From assembly GCA_947632105.1 (NCBI GenBank), contig CANROD010000018.1:1-32146 (forward strand): 32,146 nucleotides of DNA, read 5' to 3'. The DNA comes from an uncultured Oligella sp. Its GTDB lineage: Bacteria; Pseudomonadota; Gammaproteobacteria; Burkholderiales; Burkholderiaceae_B. Shown here one piece after another: positions 1 through 8,439 of the stretch (positions within the stretch are counted from its first letter, which is position 1; each line of letters opens with the position of its first letter). The translations under genes and the position numbers were made by a program. Under the pieces are notes generated by a model. That model was not told where the DNA came from, made no database searches, and saw nothing but the letters and a program-made list of their open reading frames with translations.

Positions 1-156
1 TTAGAGTACGGTATGGTGGCAATTAATACAGGCATTCTCTCTAATGAAGCTGCGCCATTTGGTGGTATTAAGCAATCCGGCATCGGTCGTGAGGGTGCTA
101 AGTATGGTCTAGATGACTATATGGAAACTAAATATATGTTGATGGGTGGTATTTAG
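1..156 (+). CDS. gabD: NAD(P)-dependent succinate-semialdehyde dehydrogenase, 3' end
   Basis: This is the last 51 codons of an aldehyde dehydrogenase whose start lies outside the window. The frame is open from base 1 to a TAG at 154-156. The visible residues include N-T-G followed by APFGGIKQSGIGREG and a tail KYGLDDYMETKYM, which is the C-terminal signature of GabD-type succinate-semialdehyde dehydrogenases, where a GxGREGxKYGxxDYxExKY ending is typical. The enzyme oxidises succinate semialdehyde to succinate in GABA and related catabolism. The catalytic Cys and Glu lie upstream of the window and cannot be checked. No terminator follows it; the next sequence is the decayed esterase copy on the other strand. 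Confidence 0.85.
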   Translation, partial: LEYGMVAINTGILSNEAAPFGGIKQSGIGREGAKYGLDDYMETKYMLMGGI

Positions 157-162
157 TAATGA

Positions 163-369
163 TTACTTCTGCATATGTCTCTTAAAAAATCCCCATATCA
201 ATTGACTTGAATTAGGGCCATATTCGGAGTTAAAGGGCAGGCGGTAATTACCACCTGCCCATGCGTGACCCAAGCGCTTGATTTTGATAAATTTAAGTAT
301 TCTTTTATTACCACTTCGATAAATTTTCTAACGTAATTCATTTACGTTATGCTGATTGACAAAATTATC
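163..369 (-). pseudogene. Decayed C-terminal half of a PHB-depolymerase-family esterase
   Basis: On the minus strand this stretch reads as the end of an esterase closely similar in pattern to the intact one at 423-1523. The segment KRLGHAWAGGNYRLPFNSEY is followed by GPNSSQLIWGFFKRHMQK and a stop at 163-165. The intact gene has MMHNWAGGDTSLPFNSNY followed by GPNSSETILKFFYRYV. Upstream of the catalytic His the two align without gaps, including a shared KIY. An in-frame TAG at 328-330 falls opposite a Gln of the intact protein, as expected from a C-to-T change. A second in-frame stop lies at 370-372. The nucleophile-serine half is missing. It looks like a tandem duplicate that lost its front part and then decayed. 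Confidence 0.75.
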
Positions 370-422
370 TCACTGATTAGTTGTCTTGGCGACATAACCT
401 TTAGAACGTGACTCCTCAAGCA

Positions 423-1523
423 TTAGTTATTACCCTTATTAGGAGTGACATATCGGTAGAAAAATTTTAAGATTGTCTCGCTGGAGTTAGGACCATAGTT
501 TGAATTAAAAGGTAATGAGGTGTCACCACCAGCCCAGTTATGCATCATATTATCAACTTCTAACACTTCAACGATAGGAGTTTCTTTATAAGAGTAGATC
601 TTTTGAGTATAGGCGTTTGGTGTGTCAGTATCGTGCCTAGTGACTACAGCAGGCGTATCTAGGGGGAGATCGTTTAAATAAAGTGCTTGTTTACTGAGTG
701 CTTCTGCATTGCTGATATTGACCATATGGTCTTTTGCCCCATGAATAATTAGGGTGGGTATATCGTCGGCTTTAGGTTTGGCAAAGGTTTTAAGATAGGA
801 AATTAATTCCTCATCATTCTCATAAGATATACCCCCCATGACTTTTAAACCACTACGGACATTGTTTGCCTGCCCAAAAACGGGGCCACTATGTAGGGCA
901 ACAGCAGCTATTTTTTCTGGAAAGTTAAACGCTATGGCGTTTGCCATACCTGCACCAGCAGACATACCGGCAACAAATATGTTTTTAGGATTAACTTTAT
1001 ATTTTTTGACTGCCTGAGCGATTAACTCCATAATGGTGTTGGCTTCAGCCATGCCGCTCTCAGGAGCAAGGTCATACCATTGCCAGCACTGAGCGAAATT
1101 GTTTTTTTTGCTTTGCTGAGGATATAGCACGATAAAACCGTATTTTTGCGCATATATGTTCATTTGAGAGCCTTGAGCAAAGACACTGGCGTTTTGCTCG
1201 CAGCCGTGTAGCATGACGAGAATGCTGCGATGCTTAGTGTGTTGGTTCTCAGTCGTGGTGCTAGGGATAAAGGTATAATACTCCAAGCCATCAATAAACT
1301 TTTTTGATGAGCTTGTAGTTTCTTGATTAGGGGCTTTAAATACACCTCTTTCCCAGTCTCCGATATCAACAGGGTCTGGGTGTAAGACAGTCATATCACT
1401 TGACGGAAAATTAAAAGTCAGCAGCTGTTCGGCGCTTTTCATAAAGTTTTGCTGCATATCATGAAAGACCTTGGTCTGTGCGATAAAGCTCGAAGCGCCT
1501 GCGAGAAAGGGATTAAAAACCAT
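423..1523 (-). CDS. PHB depolymerase family esterase (LpqC-like alpha/beta hydrolase)
   Basis: The protein is an alpha/beta hydrolase of the Esterase_PHB / feruloyl-esterase type (Pfam Esterase_phb). Counting from a TTG one codon upstream of the ATG, the oxyanion-hole HGC is at 107-109, the nucleophile elbow GMSAG has Ser189, the acid is Asp266 in IHGAKD, and the His is 329 in MMHNWAGG, so the triad looks complete. The first 75 residues are a variable leader without a convincing signal peptide, so the enzyme is probably cytoplasmic and may act on short polyhydroxyalkanoate or ester substrates; the true substrate is unknown. AGGA at 1536-1539 lies 9 nt from a TTG at 1524-1526 and 12 nt from the ATG at 1521-1523, so either codon may start it. 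A decayed second copy lies just downstream. Confidence 0.85.
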   Translation of the reverse strand: MVFNPFLAGASSFIAQTKVFHDMQQNFMKSAEQLLTFNFPSSDMTVLHPDPVDIGDWERGVFKAPNQETTSSSKKFIDGLEYYTFIPSTTTENQHTKHRSILVMLHGCEQNASVFAQGSQMNIYAQKYGFIVLYPQQSKKNNFAQCWQWYDLAPESGMAEANTIMELIAQAVKKYKVNPKNIFVAGMSAGAGMANAIAFNFPEKIAAVALHSGPVFGQANNVRSGLKVMGGISYENDEELISYLKTFAKPKADDIPTLIIHGAKDHMVNISNAEALSKQALYLNDLPLDTPAVVTRHDTDTPNAYTQKIYSYKETPIVEVLEVDNMMHNWAGGDTSLPFNSNYGPNSSETILKFFYRYVTPNKGNN

Positions 1524-1552
1524 CAATTTGTTATGTCCTATGCTGAGCGTAT

Positions 1553-1581
1553 TTCAATTCTTTAGGATAGCAACCTATACT
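1553..1581 (+). promoter_or_regulatory. Possible sigma-70 promoter for tadA
   Basis: TTCAAT at 1553-1558 and TATACT at 1576-1581 are separated by 17 nt and point toward tadA. The -10 box is good and the -35 box is weak. It lies in the short divergent spacer between the esterase and tadA. Confidence 0.35.
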
Positions 1582-1618
1582 CTTAGCTGGCAAGGGTAAT
1601 TACTATTATTTGGTTATT

Positions 1619-2089
1619 ATGAATCAGGACTATCTGTTTATGAAAATGGCGTTACAGCAAGCACACAAAGCTGCGGCGCTTGGTGAGGTACCGATTGGTG
1701 CTCTAGTAGTCGATGGTGATAAGCATGTCATTGGTAAGGGCTTTAATCAAACGATACATACTAATGATCCTACGGCTCATGCAGAGGTATTAGCCTTAAG
1801 GCAGGCCGCGTCAGCATTAGGTAACTACCGATTAACCGGCTGTACTTTGTATGTGAGCTTAGAGCCCTGTGCTATGTGTATGGGGGCCATTTTACATAGT
1901 CGTGTTAAGCGTGTTGTATTTGCAGCAAGTGACTCAAAAACAGGAGCTTGTGGTAGCGTGATTAGCCTGCAGTCTGAGTCACAACTAAATCATCATTGTG
2001 TGGTTACACAAGGTGTGATGGCTCAGGAAGCGTCAAGCTTACTGAGAAGCTTTTTTAAAGCAAGACGTTTGGCTAAAAGATGCTGTTAA
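1619..2089 (+). CDS. tadA: tRNA-specific adenosine deaminase TadA
   Basis: TadA converts adenosine 34 of tRNA-Arg(ACG) to inosine so that one tRNA reads several Arg codons. The zinc-deaminase motifs are intact: HAE with His54 and the catalytic Glu56, and PCAMC with Cys84 and Cys87. The segments GEVPIGALVV and NDPTAHAE are characteristic. At 156 residues it is close to the usual length. The ATG at 1619 gives the usual family N-terminus but has no obvious ribosome binding site; a TTG at 1610 would add three residues. It is the first gene of a same-strand run with ldcA, ybiT and yigZ. Confidence 0.93.
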   Translation: MNQDYLFMKMALQQAHKAAALGEVPIGALVVDGDKHVIGKGFNQTIHTNDPTAHAEVLALRQAASALGNYRLTGCTLYVSLEPCAMCMGAILHSRVKRVVFAASDSKTGACGSVISLQSESQLNHHCVVTQGVMAQEASSLLRSFFKARRLAKRCC

Positions 2090-2140
2090 GCATGACATTA
2101 TTTATATAATATAGCGGTAAATTTTTAAGGATAGGGCCTA

Positions 2141-3187
2141 ATGGATAATCATGAACACAGCGATAAGAGCTTTTTGGAGCAAGCAGTAGAAGAACATTTT
2201 GATGATGAGCAGATAGTCTCTGATGAGGCTAATGATGTTCCTCCCTATATCGCGCAATATGACGATCTAATGTCACTTTATGTGTTATCACCATCAAGTG
2301 CTGTTATAGATGTTTCAATGTTCGATATTGCCGAAGCACGACTGACGGATTTGGGTTTTGATGTCCAGTTAGACCCAGTGGCTGATGCTAAGGTTACGCG
2401 CTTTGCTGGTACTGATGAGCAGAGAGCAGCGGCTTTTAGTCGTGCTGCGATGAGTAACGCTGAGGTGGTTTTAGCTAGTCGTGGGGGGTATGGCCTTAGT
2501 CGTATTTTGCATCTGATTGATTGGGATTTACTTGCTAAGTACCCTAAATGCTATGTGGGGTATAGTGATTTTACGGCTTTTAATTTAGCGCTATTAGCCA
2601 AAACTGGTATGAGTAGTTTTACTGGACCTGCGGCAATTCCGGATTTTGGTAAGGCAGAGGTTGACGATCTGACGGCTGAGCTTTTTGTTGAGTCCATGCG
2701 TGATGAGCTAGAGATTTTATGTTTTGATGCTGATGGCTCTGATGAAGTGGATTTACGTGGTACCTTGTGGGGCGGTAATTTAGCGATGATCTGTTCACTT
2801 ATCGGTACACCGTATATGCCTAAGGTTGAAAATGGTATTTTATTTATTGAGGATGTTTCTGAGCATCCTTATCGTATTGAGCGGATGCTGTGGCAACTGT
2901 GGCAGGCGGGCATTTTAGCTAATCAGCAAGCGATTCTATTAGGTCATTTTACCGATTATCAGCTAGTTACGCATGATAATGGCTATGATTTTGACTCGGT
3001 CGTTCAGTGGTTGCGCGAGGTTGTACAAATTCCCGTTGTTACTGGTTTACCTTACGGTCATGGTGATGTCCGTGCAACCTTACCTATAGGTGTTGAAGTC
3101 GGCTTAGCCACTCAAAATGATATTGCTTATTTAGTATTAAAAGAGCATGTTGATGACCACGCTCATGAACATGGACACGAACACTAA
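2141..3187 (+). CDS. ldcA: LD-carboxypeptidase (peptidase S66 family)
   Basis: LdcA removes the terminal D-Ala from the tetrapeptide of recycled peptidoglycan in the cytoplasm. The S66 features are present: RGGYG at about 114-118, the nucleophile Ser142 in GYSDFTA, Glu237 in FIEDVSEHPYR and His307 in LPYGHGD, so the Ser-Glu-His triad is complete. The family domain begins at about residue 46 (LYVLSPSSAV), leaving an acidic leader of about 45 residues that starts MDNHEH. The protein ends in a His/Asp/Glu-rich tail, DDHAHEHGHEH. Neither extension is part of the core fold. AAGG lies about 10 nt before the ATG. The gene starts 51 nt after tadA and is followed 26 nt later by ybiT. Confidence 0.9.
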   Translation: MDNHEHSDKSFLEQAVEEHFDDEQIVSDEANDVPPYIAQYDDLMSLYVLSPSSAVIDVSMFDIAEARLTDLGFDVQLDPVADAKVTRFAGTDEQRAAAFSRAAMSNAEVVLASRGGYGLSRILHLIDWDLLAKYPKCYVGYSDFTAFNLALLAKTGMSSFTGPAAIPDFGKAEVDDLTAELFVESMRDELEILCFDADGSDEVDLRGTLWGGNLAMICSLIGTPYMPKVENGILFIEDVSEHPYRIERMLWQLWQAGILANQQAILLGHFTDYQLVTHDNGYDFDSVVQWLREVVQIPVVTGLPYGHGDVRATLPIGVEVGLATQNDIAYLVLKEHVDDHAHEHGHEH

Positions 3188-3213
3188 GAATTAAAGATTT
3201 AAAGGAAAATTAA

Positions 3214-4815
3214 TTGATATCCACATCGAATTTGACCATTCAGTTTGGTCCTAAACCCTTATTTGAAAATGTTAGCGTAAAGTTTTCTGATGGCAATCGT
3301 TATGGTCTGATTGGGGCTAATGGTTCTGGTAAGTCTACTTTTATGAAGATTATCGGGGGCGACTTAGAGTCAACTTCCGGTTCAGTAACTTTAGATCCGG
3401 GGCTGAGGCTAGGTAAGTTGCGTCAGGATCAGTTTGCTTTTGAAGAGTATCAGGTAATTGATGTGGTCATGATGGGGCACACAGAAATGTGGGCAGCAAT
3501 GCAAGAGCGGGATGCTATTTATATGGACCCTGATGCGACTGATGATGACTATATGCGTGCGGCTGAGTTGGAGGCGAAGTTTGCAGAGTATGACGGCTAT
3601 ACTGCAGAGGCTCGTGCATCTGAATTGCTTTTAGGCTTAGAGTTTCCAATTGAACAGCATCGCTTACTAATGAGTGAGATTGCGCCAGGTTGGAAGCTAC
3701 GTGTACTATTAGCTCAGGCTCTTTTTTCTAATCCTGATGTTTTGCTATTAGATGAGCCAACCAACAACTTAGATATTCATACGATTCGTTGGTTAGGCGA
3801 TATCTTGGATGGCTATGATTCTACGATGATCATTATTAGTCACGATCGCCATTTCTTAAATCAGGTCTGTACTCATATGGCCGATGTTGATTATGGTGAA
3901 ATTCGTATTTATCCGGGTAATTACGACGACTATATGCTTGCTTCAGCCCAAGCTCGAGAGCGATTATTAGCAAATAATGCCAAGGCTAAGGAGCGTATGG
4001 CAGATCTTCAGGATTTTGTTAGTCGCTTTGCTGCTAATAAGTCTAAGGCTCGACAAGCGACTTCGCGTTTAAAGCAAATTGATCGTATTAAATCTGAGCA
4101 GATTGAAGTGAAGCCATCTTCACGCCAAAACCCTTTTATACGCTTTGAGCAAAATAAAGCCTTACATCGTTTAGCGGTTAGTGCTGAGAAGCTAAATAAA
4201 AGCTACGATCAGCCAGTTATCAAAAACTTCAATGCCATGATCGAAGCAGGGCAGAAGGTAGCGGTTATTGGTGCTAACGGTGTCGGTAAAACGACCTTAT
4301 TGCGTCTCTTGGCTAATGATATCAAGCCTGATAGTGGTGAGGTAAAATGGGCCGAAAATGCTGATATCGGCTACATGGCCCAAGACGTGTCTGAACAGTT
4401 TGAAGCAACGGTTAATTTATTTGATTGGATGACTGATTTTCGACAGGCAGGAGATGATGATCAGGCAGTACGTTCTATTTTAGGGCGTTTGCTATTTTCC
4501 GCTGATGATATCGTTAAACAGGTGTCTGTCCTTTCTGGTGGTGAAAAGAACCGCATGACTTTTGGTCGTTTAATGCTAGGGCGCCATAATATCTTATTAC
4601 TAGATGAGCCGACTAACCACTTGGATATGGAGTCTATCGAGTCATTACAAATGGCGTTAGAAAAGTACAAAGGTACAGTTATTGTGGTTTCACATGACCG
4701 TCAATTCGTATCAGGTATTGCTGATCGAATTATTGAGATTATGCCGAATGGTGAGATAGTTGACTACTTGGGTGATTATGATGGTTATTTAGCTTCTCGT
4801 GGCTTAGAGAGCTAG
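3214..4815 (+). CDS. ybiT: ABC-F family ATPase YbiT
   Basis: This is a soluble tandem ATPase of the ABC-F group, which act at the ribosome rather than as transporters. Each half has a Walker A (GANGSGKST near residue 36, GANGVGKTT near 352) and a Walker B ([11 protein letters not shown] and [11 protein letters not shown]). The linker contains the basic [10 protein letters not shown] region. As in other YbiT proteins, the first half has [12 protein letters not shown] where a signature LSGGQ would normally sit, while the second half has LSGGEKNRM. The start is a TTG at 3214, supported by AAAGGA at 3201-3206, seven nt upstream. The N-terminus [19 protein letters not shown] matches YbiT. yigZ follows 23 nt later, so the two are probably cotranscribed. 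Confidence 0.93.
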   Translation: MISTSNLTIQFGPKPLFENVSVKFSDGNRYGLIGANGSGKSTFMKIIGGDLESTSGSVTLDPGLRLGKLRQDQFAFEEYQVIDVVMMGHTEMWAAMQERDAIYMDPDATDDDYMRAAELEAKFAEYDGYTAEARASELLLGLEFPIEQHRLLMSEIAPGWKLRVLLAQALFSNPDVLLLDEPTNNLDIHTIRWLGDILDGYDSTMIIISHDRHFLNQVCTHMADVDYGEIRIYPGNYDDYMLASAQARERLLANNAKAKERMADLQDFVSRFAANKSKARQATSRLKQIDRIKSEQIEVKPSSRQNPFIRFEQNKALHRLAVSAEKLNKSYDQPVIKNFNAMIEAGQKVAVIGANGVGKTTLLRLLANDIKPDSGEVKWAENADIGYMAQDVSEQFEATVNLFDWMTDFRQAGDDDQAVRSILGRLLFSADDIVKQVSVLSGGEKNRMTFGRLMLGRHNILLLDEPTNHLDMESIESLQMALEKYKGTVIVVSHDRQFVSGIADRIIEIMPNGEIVDYLGDYDGYLASRGLES

Positions 4816-4838
4816 TTTACATTTTTGAGGTTAATTTT

Positions 4839-5438
4839 TTGTTAGAACTGACACAAGCGGTCTCTTACGAAGAAGCAATTAAAAAAAGTCTTTTTATTGT
4901 GCATGCTGCACCGGTTTTTACTGCGGAGGAAGCCTTGTTCTTTATAGAGGAGCATAGCGTGGCTGATGCGACTCATAACTGCTGGGCTTTTCGTATCGGT
5001 GGCGAGTATCGTTTCAATGATGATGGGGAACCAGGAGGCACGGCAGGACGGCCAATTCTTGCAGCTATTGAGGGGCGAGACCTTACCAATATAGTGGTTC
5101 TAGTGATTCGTCATTATGGAGGTATTAAGCTGGGCACGGGTGGTTTGGTACGTGCTTATGGGGGGGCCGCAGCAAAATGTCTACATGATGCACCGAAGCG
5201 TGAAATTGTGGCCATGAGTCGCGTGCTTTGTGATTGCCCATACTCCGATATGGAGCGGCTCAAGGTGCAGATGCAGCAGGAGGGTGTGCAGTTAGTCACA
5301 GAGGACTTTGATAATATAGGAGTTAAGTGGCAGTGGCTCATCCCCATAACTAAAGTATTAGAGCTTGAGAAAACTCACCGTAATCTGACCAGAGGTCAAG
5401 CTAATTGGGACGTCATTTCCAAAGAGGAGTTGATCTAA
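4839..5438 (+). CDS. yigZ: IMPACT/YigZ family protein
   Basis: The protein belongs to UPF0029 (IMPACT family). Residues 46-108 carry the family signature: THNCWAFRIG, then DDGEPGGTAGRPI at 61-73, then RHYGGIKLGTGGLVRAYG at 91-108. The second half is the ferredoxin-like UPF0029 C-terminal domain. At 199 residues it matches E. coli YigZ in size. Its biochemical function is not established; the eukaryotic relative IMPACT acts in translation control. The start is a TTG at 4839 with GAGG about 10 nt upstream. The gene closes the tadA-ldcA-ybiT-yigZ run and ends just before a strong terminator. Confidence 0.9.
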   Translation: MLELTQAVSYEEAIKKSLFIVHAAPVFTAEEALFFIEEHSVADATHNCWAFRIGGEYRFNDDGEPGGTAGRPILAAIEGRDLTNIVVLVIRHYGGIKLGTGGLVRAYGGAAAKCLHDAPKREIVAMSRVLCDCPYSDMERLKVQMQQEGVQLVTEDFDNIGVKWQWLIPITKVLELEKTHRNLTRGQANWDVISKEELI

Positions 5439-5442
5439 ATAG

Positions 5443-5477
5443 AAAAAGGTCGACGCATCATGTGTCGACCTTTTTTT
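5443..5477. terminator. Bidirectional Rho-independent terminator between yigZ and thioredoxin
   Basis: AAAAAGGTCGAC at 5443-5454 pairs perfectly with GTCGACCTTTTT at 5464-5475. The stem extends inward through GCA/TGT with one G-U pair to a small loop. A-tracts and T-tracts flank both sides, so it should stop the converging transcripts of yigZ (+) and the thioredoxin gene (-). Confidence 0.9.
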
Positions 5478-5507
5478 AATGAAAAGCGATAAACGTTTTA
5501 ATTTAAC

Positions 5508-5891
5508 TTATGCCTGACTTTGATCGCTATCCTGCTCTTGAGCAGCAATTTCAGCACGAACTTGGTCCATGTCAACCTCTTGGACTTTAGTCAGTAAACT
5601 TTCGAAGTCAGCTGGAGCTAAGGCGCCAGGCTGAGAGAATAGAAGAATACGATCACGGAAAACCATTAGAGTAGGAATAGAACGGATTTTAAGTGCCTGA
5701 GCAATTTCCTGCTCCTCATCCGTATTTACCTTGCAAAACTTGATATCAGTATACTTTTCTGCAGCAGCTTCAAAAGTTGGGCTGAATTGTTGGCAAGGGC
5801 CACACCATGGTGCCCAAAAATCGATTACTAAGGTGCCATCTTGATTAAGGGCGTCTTGGAAGGTCTCTTTGGTTAAATCTTGATAACTCAT
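5508..5891 (-). CDS. Thioredoxin-family protein
   Basis: This is a small thioredoxin-fold protein with the redox motif WCGPC (Cys30, Cys33) in the context DFWAPWCGPC, and the cis-proline Pro73 in SIPT, both essential for disulfide reductase activity. There is no signal peptide, so it is cytoplasmic. At 127 residues it is about 20 longer than classical thioredoxin; the excess is an acidic, Gln-rich tail ending QEQDSDQSQA. AAAGGA lies just before the ATG. It has its own likely promoter at 5952-5981, although a purine permease gene lies upstream on the same strand. I cannot tell from the sequence whether it is the main TrxA of the cell. Confidence 0.87.
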   Translation of the reverse strand: MSYQDLTKETFQDALNQDGTLVIDFWAPWCGPCQQFSPTFEAAAEKYTDIKFCKVNTDEEQEIAQALKIRSIPTLMVFRDRILLFSQPGALAPADFESLLTKVQEVDMDQVRAEIAAQEQDSDQSQA

Positions 5892-5951
5892 AACTGTCCT
5901 TTACTATTAGGGTGGATGGGCAGAAACTTAAAGCAACTGCTAGCTTGACTC

Positions 5952-5981
5952 ATTATATTGAGATAGAAGCAATAAATCCAA
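5952..5981 (-). promoter_or_regulatory. Likely sigma-70 promoter for the thioredoxin gene
   Basis: On the minus strand TTGGAT (5976-5981) and a perfect TATAAT (5952-5957) are separated by 18 nt. The -10 box lies about 60 nt before the thioredoxin start codon. Confidence 0.5.
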
Positions 5982-6025
5982 GTGCATAAGTTGATTCTAT
6001 CTCATCGAATTGCGTCCTTTTATGT

Positions 6026-7315
6026 CTAAGCCATTGTGAAGCGTACGATAAATAAGGCTGCGACAATGACTGTTGCTAAATGTAACTCTCTGAGTTTTCC
6101 TGTAATCAGTTTAAGTACAACATAACTGATAAAACCAAAAGCGATACCTTCTGCAATTGAATATGTGAATGGCATAATCAAAGCGGTTAGTGATGCTGGT
6201 ACTGCTTCGGTTGGATCTGACCAGTCTATTTCTACTAATTCGCGCATCATCAAGCCCGCCACATAAAGTAGTGCGGGGGCGGTGGCATAAGCTGGAACGA
6301 CACCAGCGATAGGGGCAAAAAATAGCGATAGTAAAAATAAAATTCCGATAACCATCGCGGTCATTCCAGTACGCCCACCACTTTGCACACCTGCAGCACT
6401 CTCCACAAAGGCAGTTGTACTACTCGTACCCAATAAAGAACCTCCTAAAATAGCAGTGCTGTCAGCGAATAAAGCTTTACCAAGGCGGTTTGGTTTGCCC
6501 TCAGGCATTAAACCAGCGCGTTTTGCGACACCAATTAAGGTGCCGGTTGCGTCAAACACCTCAACTAAAACAAAGACTAAGATAATATTGATAAAACCAA
6601 CATTTAAAACCCCCCATACATCAAGCTGCATAAAAGTAGGTTTAATAGACGGTGGCATAGACATGAGACTGCTTGGTGCATCTGTATAGCCGAAGAGTAT
6701 TGATAATGCACTGACAGTTAAAATACCGATTAAGATAGCGCCACGCACACGTAGTGTATCTAAAGCAACGATCACAAAGAAGCCAATAACAGTCAATATA
6801 ACCTCGTGTGAGGTCAGATCACCTTGGCTGACTAAAGTGGCTGGATTAGCGACAACAATCCCTGATGTTTGTAATGCGATAAAAGCTAGGAATAATCCAA
6901 TACCAGCTACTATGGCAGAGCGCAGAGATTTCGGAATTCCTCCAATTAGCCACGCACGAATCCCAGTTGCGGTTAAAATAAGAAAGATGATCCCAGAAAT
7001 AAATACGGCACCCAACGCCTGCTGCCATGTATATCCCATTGTGCCCACTACGGTAAAAGCAAAAAAGGCATTTAAACCCATACCAGGTGCCATACCAATT
7101 GGCCAGTTAGCAAAAAAGGCCATAATGAAGCAACCTAACGCCGCCGCTACACAAGTACTCACAAAAACGGCACCCTGATCCATACCAGTAGTACCTAAAA
7201 TTTGTGGGTTAACAAAAATAATATAAGCCATGGTCAAAAAGGTAGTGATACCAGAGACCAGTTCAGTACGAGCAGTTGTATTGTGCTCTTTTAATTTGAA
7301 GATAGACTCAAACAT
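6026..7315 (-). CDS. NCS2-family adenine/guanine/hypoxanthine permease (AzgA-like)
   Basis: This inner-membrane purine:proton symporter belongs to the AzgA/GhxP/AdeQ branch of NCS2 (COG2252). Family segments visible in order are the N-terminus FKLKEHNTTARTELVSGITT, FANWPIGMAPGMGLNAFFAF, the LVEVFDATGTLIGVA helix, the GSLLGTSSTTAFVESAAGV motif, and the final hydrophobic helices. About 12 to 14 membrane segments can be counted, and the length of 429 residues is normal. Which purine it prefers cannot be read from the sequence. Only a weak AAGAG ribosome binding site precedes the ATG. It is divergent from tsaD and upstream of the thioredoxin gene. Confidence 0.92.
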   Translation of the reverse strand: MFESIFKLKEHNTTARTELVSGITTFLTMAYIIFVNPQILGTTGMDQGAVFVSTCVAAALGCFIMAFFANWPIGMAPGMGLNAFFAFTVVGTMGYTWQQALGAVFISGIIFLILTATGIRAWLIGGIPKSLRSAIVAGIGLFLAFIALQTSGIVVANPATLVSQGDLTSHEVILTVIGFFVIVALDTLRVRGAILIGILTVSALSILFGYTDAPSSLMSMPPSIKPTFMQLDVWGVLNVGFINIILVFVLVEVFDATGTLIGVAKRAGLMPEGKPNRLGKALFADSTAILGGSLLGTSSTTAFVESAAGVQSGGRTGMTAMVIGILFLLSLFFAPIAGVVPAYATAPALLYVAGLMMRELVEIDWSDPTEAVPASLTALIMPFTYSIAEGIAFGFISYVVLKLITGKLRELHLATVIVAALFIVRFTMA

Positions 7316-7402
7316 AGTGGTTTGTGCTCTTTTAGGTAGAAATAGAAACTTACTTTGTGGAATAGTATTCTAATTCTTTACAAAAACTTTATACAGCAAT
7401 TT

Positions 7403-8431
7403 ATGAATATTCTCGGTTTTGAAAGCTCCTGTGATGAGACAGGCGTCGCTATTGTTAATACAGAAAAAGGTTTACTTGCTCATGCAGTGCATAGTCAGAT
7501 TGATATGCATAGGGCGTATGGTGGTGTTGTGCCTGAGTTAGCCTCACGCGATCATATTCGTCGTGTTTTGCCGCTGACTTATGATGTATTAAAAAATGCT
7601 AAGCTGACGATTGAGGATATTGACGCGGTAGCTTTTACTGCAGGCCCTGGTTTATCGGGTGCTTTATTGGTGACAGCTAGTGTGGCACAAGCGTTTGCTT
7701 GGAGTCATAACTTACCGGTTATTCCTATTCATCACCTAGAAGGTCATTTATTATCACCGATGCTATCCCCTGAGGTACCGGCGTTTCCTTTTGTAGCCTT
7801 ACTTGTTTCCGGTGGTCATACACAATTGATGAGGGTCGATGGTGTAGGGCAGTATGAGTTGTTGGGAGAAACCTTAGATGATGCCGCTGGTGAGGCTTTT
7901 GATAAATCGGCTAAGTTGATGGGGTTGCCATATCCTGGTGGGCCTCATCTTGCGAAATTAGCTGAGAGTGGGAATTCAGTTCGCTTTCAGTTACCGCGTC
8001 CACTTAAGCATAGTCCAAACTGTGATTTTAGCTTCAGTGGCCTTAAGACGGCAGTGCTTACTACACTAAGAAATTTAGAAAAGGAAGGAGAGGTGAGCGA
8101 GCAGGATTTATCAGATTTAGCGGCTTGTACCGAAACAGCCATTGTCGATGTACTAGGTTTCAAAGCGATTAAAGCAATGAAACAAACGGGCCTTAAGCGC
8201 TTAGTGGTAGCTGGTGGTGTTGGCGCTAATATTCATCTAAGAGGTTTTTTAGAAGAACAAATGAGCAAGTTGGGAGGTAAGGTGTTTTTCCCACCGCTTG
8301 TCCTTTGTACTGATAATGGTGCAATGATTGCTCATGCTGCAAGTGAACGAGTCAAAGCTGGTATGGTTGATTTAACTGATCGTAAATATAACACCCGCAT
8401 CCGTACCCGCTGGGATTTGACCGAGATTTAG
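7403..8431 (+). CDS. tsaD: tRNA N6-adenosine threonylcarbamoyltransferase TsaD
   Basis: TsaD transfers the threonylcarbamoyl group to A37 of ANN-decoding tRNAs with TsaB and TsaE. The ASKHA-fold motifs are clear: the start [29 protein letters not shown], metal-binding His111 and His115 in HHLEGH, SGGHTQL, and [12 protein letters not shown]. The ATG at 7403 gives the normal N-terminus and 342 residues. Reading further upstream to 7355 would add 16 residues ([16 protein letters not shown]) not seen in the family, so I reject the longer form. It converges on plsY, with only 8 nt between the two stops and no hairpin terminator. Confidence 0.95.
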   Translation: MNILGFESSCDETGVAIVNTEKGLLAHAVHSQIDMHRAYGGVVPELASRDHIRRVLPLTYDVLKNAKLTIEDIDAVAFTAGPGLSGALLVTASVAQAFAWSHNLPVIPIHHLEGHLLSPMLSPEVPAFPFVALLVSGGHTQLMRVDGVGQYELLGETLDDAAGEAFDKSAKLMGLPYPGGPHLAKLAESGNSVRFQLPRPLKHSPNCDFSFSGLKTAVLTTLRNLEKEGEVSEQDLSDLAACTETAIVDVLGFKAIKAMKQTGLKRLVVAGGVGANIHLRGFLEEQMSKLGGKVFFPPLVLCTDNGAMIAHAASERVKAGMVDLTDRKYNTRIRTRWDLTEI

Positions 8432-8439
8432 TATTAAGT

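Noticed and set aside
6837-7178. Open frame of 113 codons antisense to the purine permease
   Set aside because: It lies wholly inside a well-supported membrane protein gene, has no ribosome binding site and its composition follows the other strand.
7316-7402. Possible purine riboswitch upstream of the purine permease
   Set aside because: The spacer is too short and shows no three-way junction or conserved core.
7355-7402. Longer N-terminus of TsaD
   Set aside because: The 16 added residues do not match the family and Met at 7403 gives the conserved start.
8432-8439. Terminator between tsaD and plsY
   Set aside because: T-rich sequence is present but only a 5-bp stem can form.
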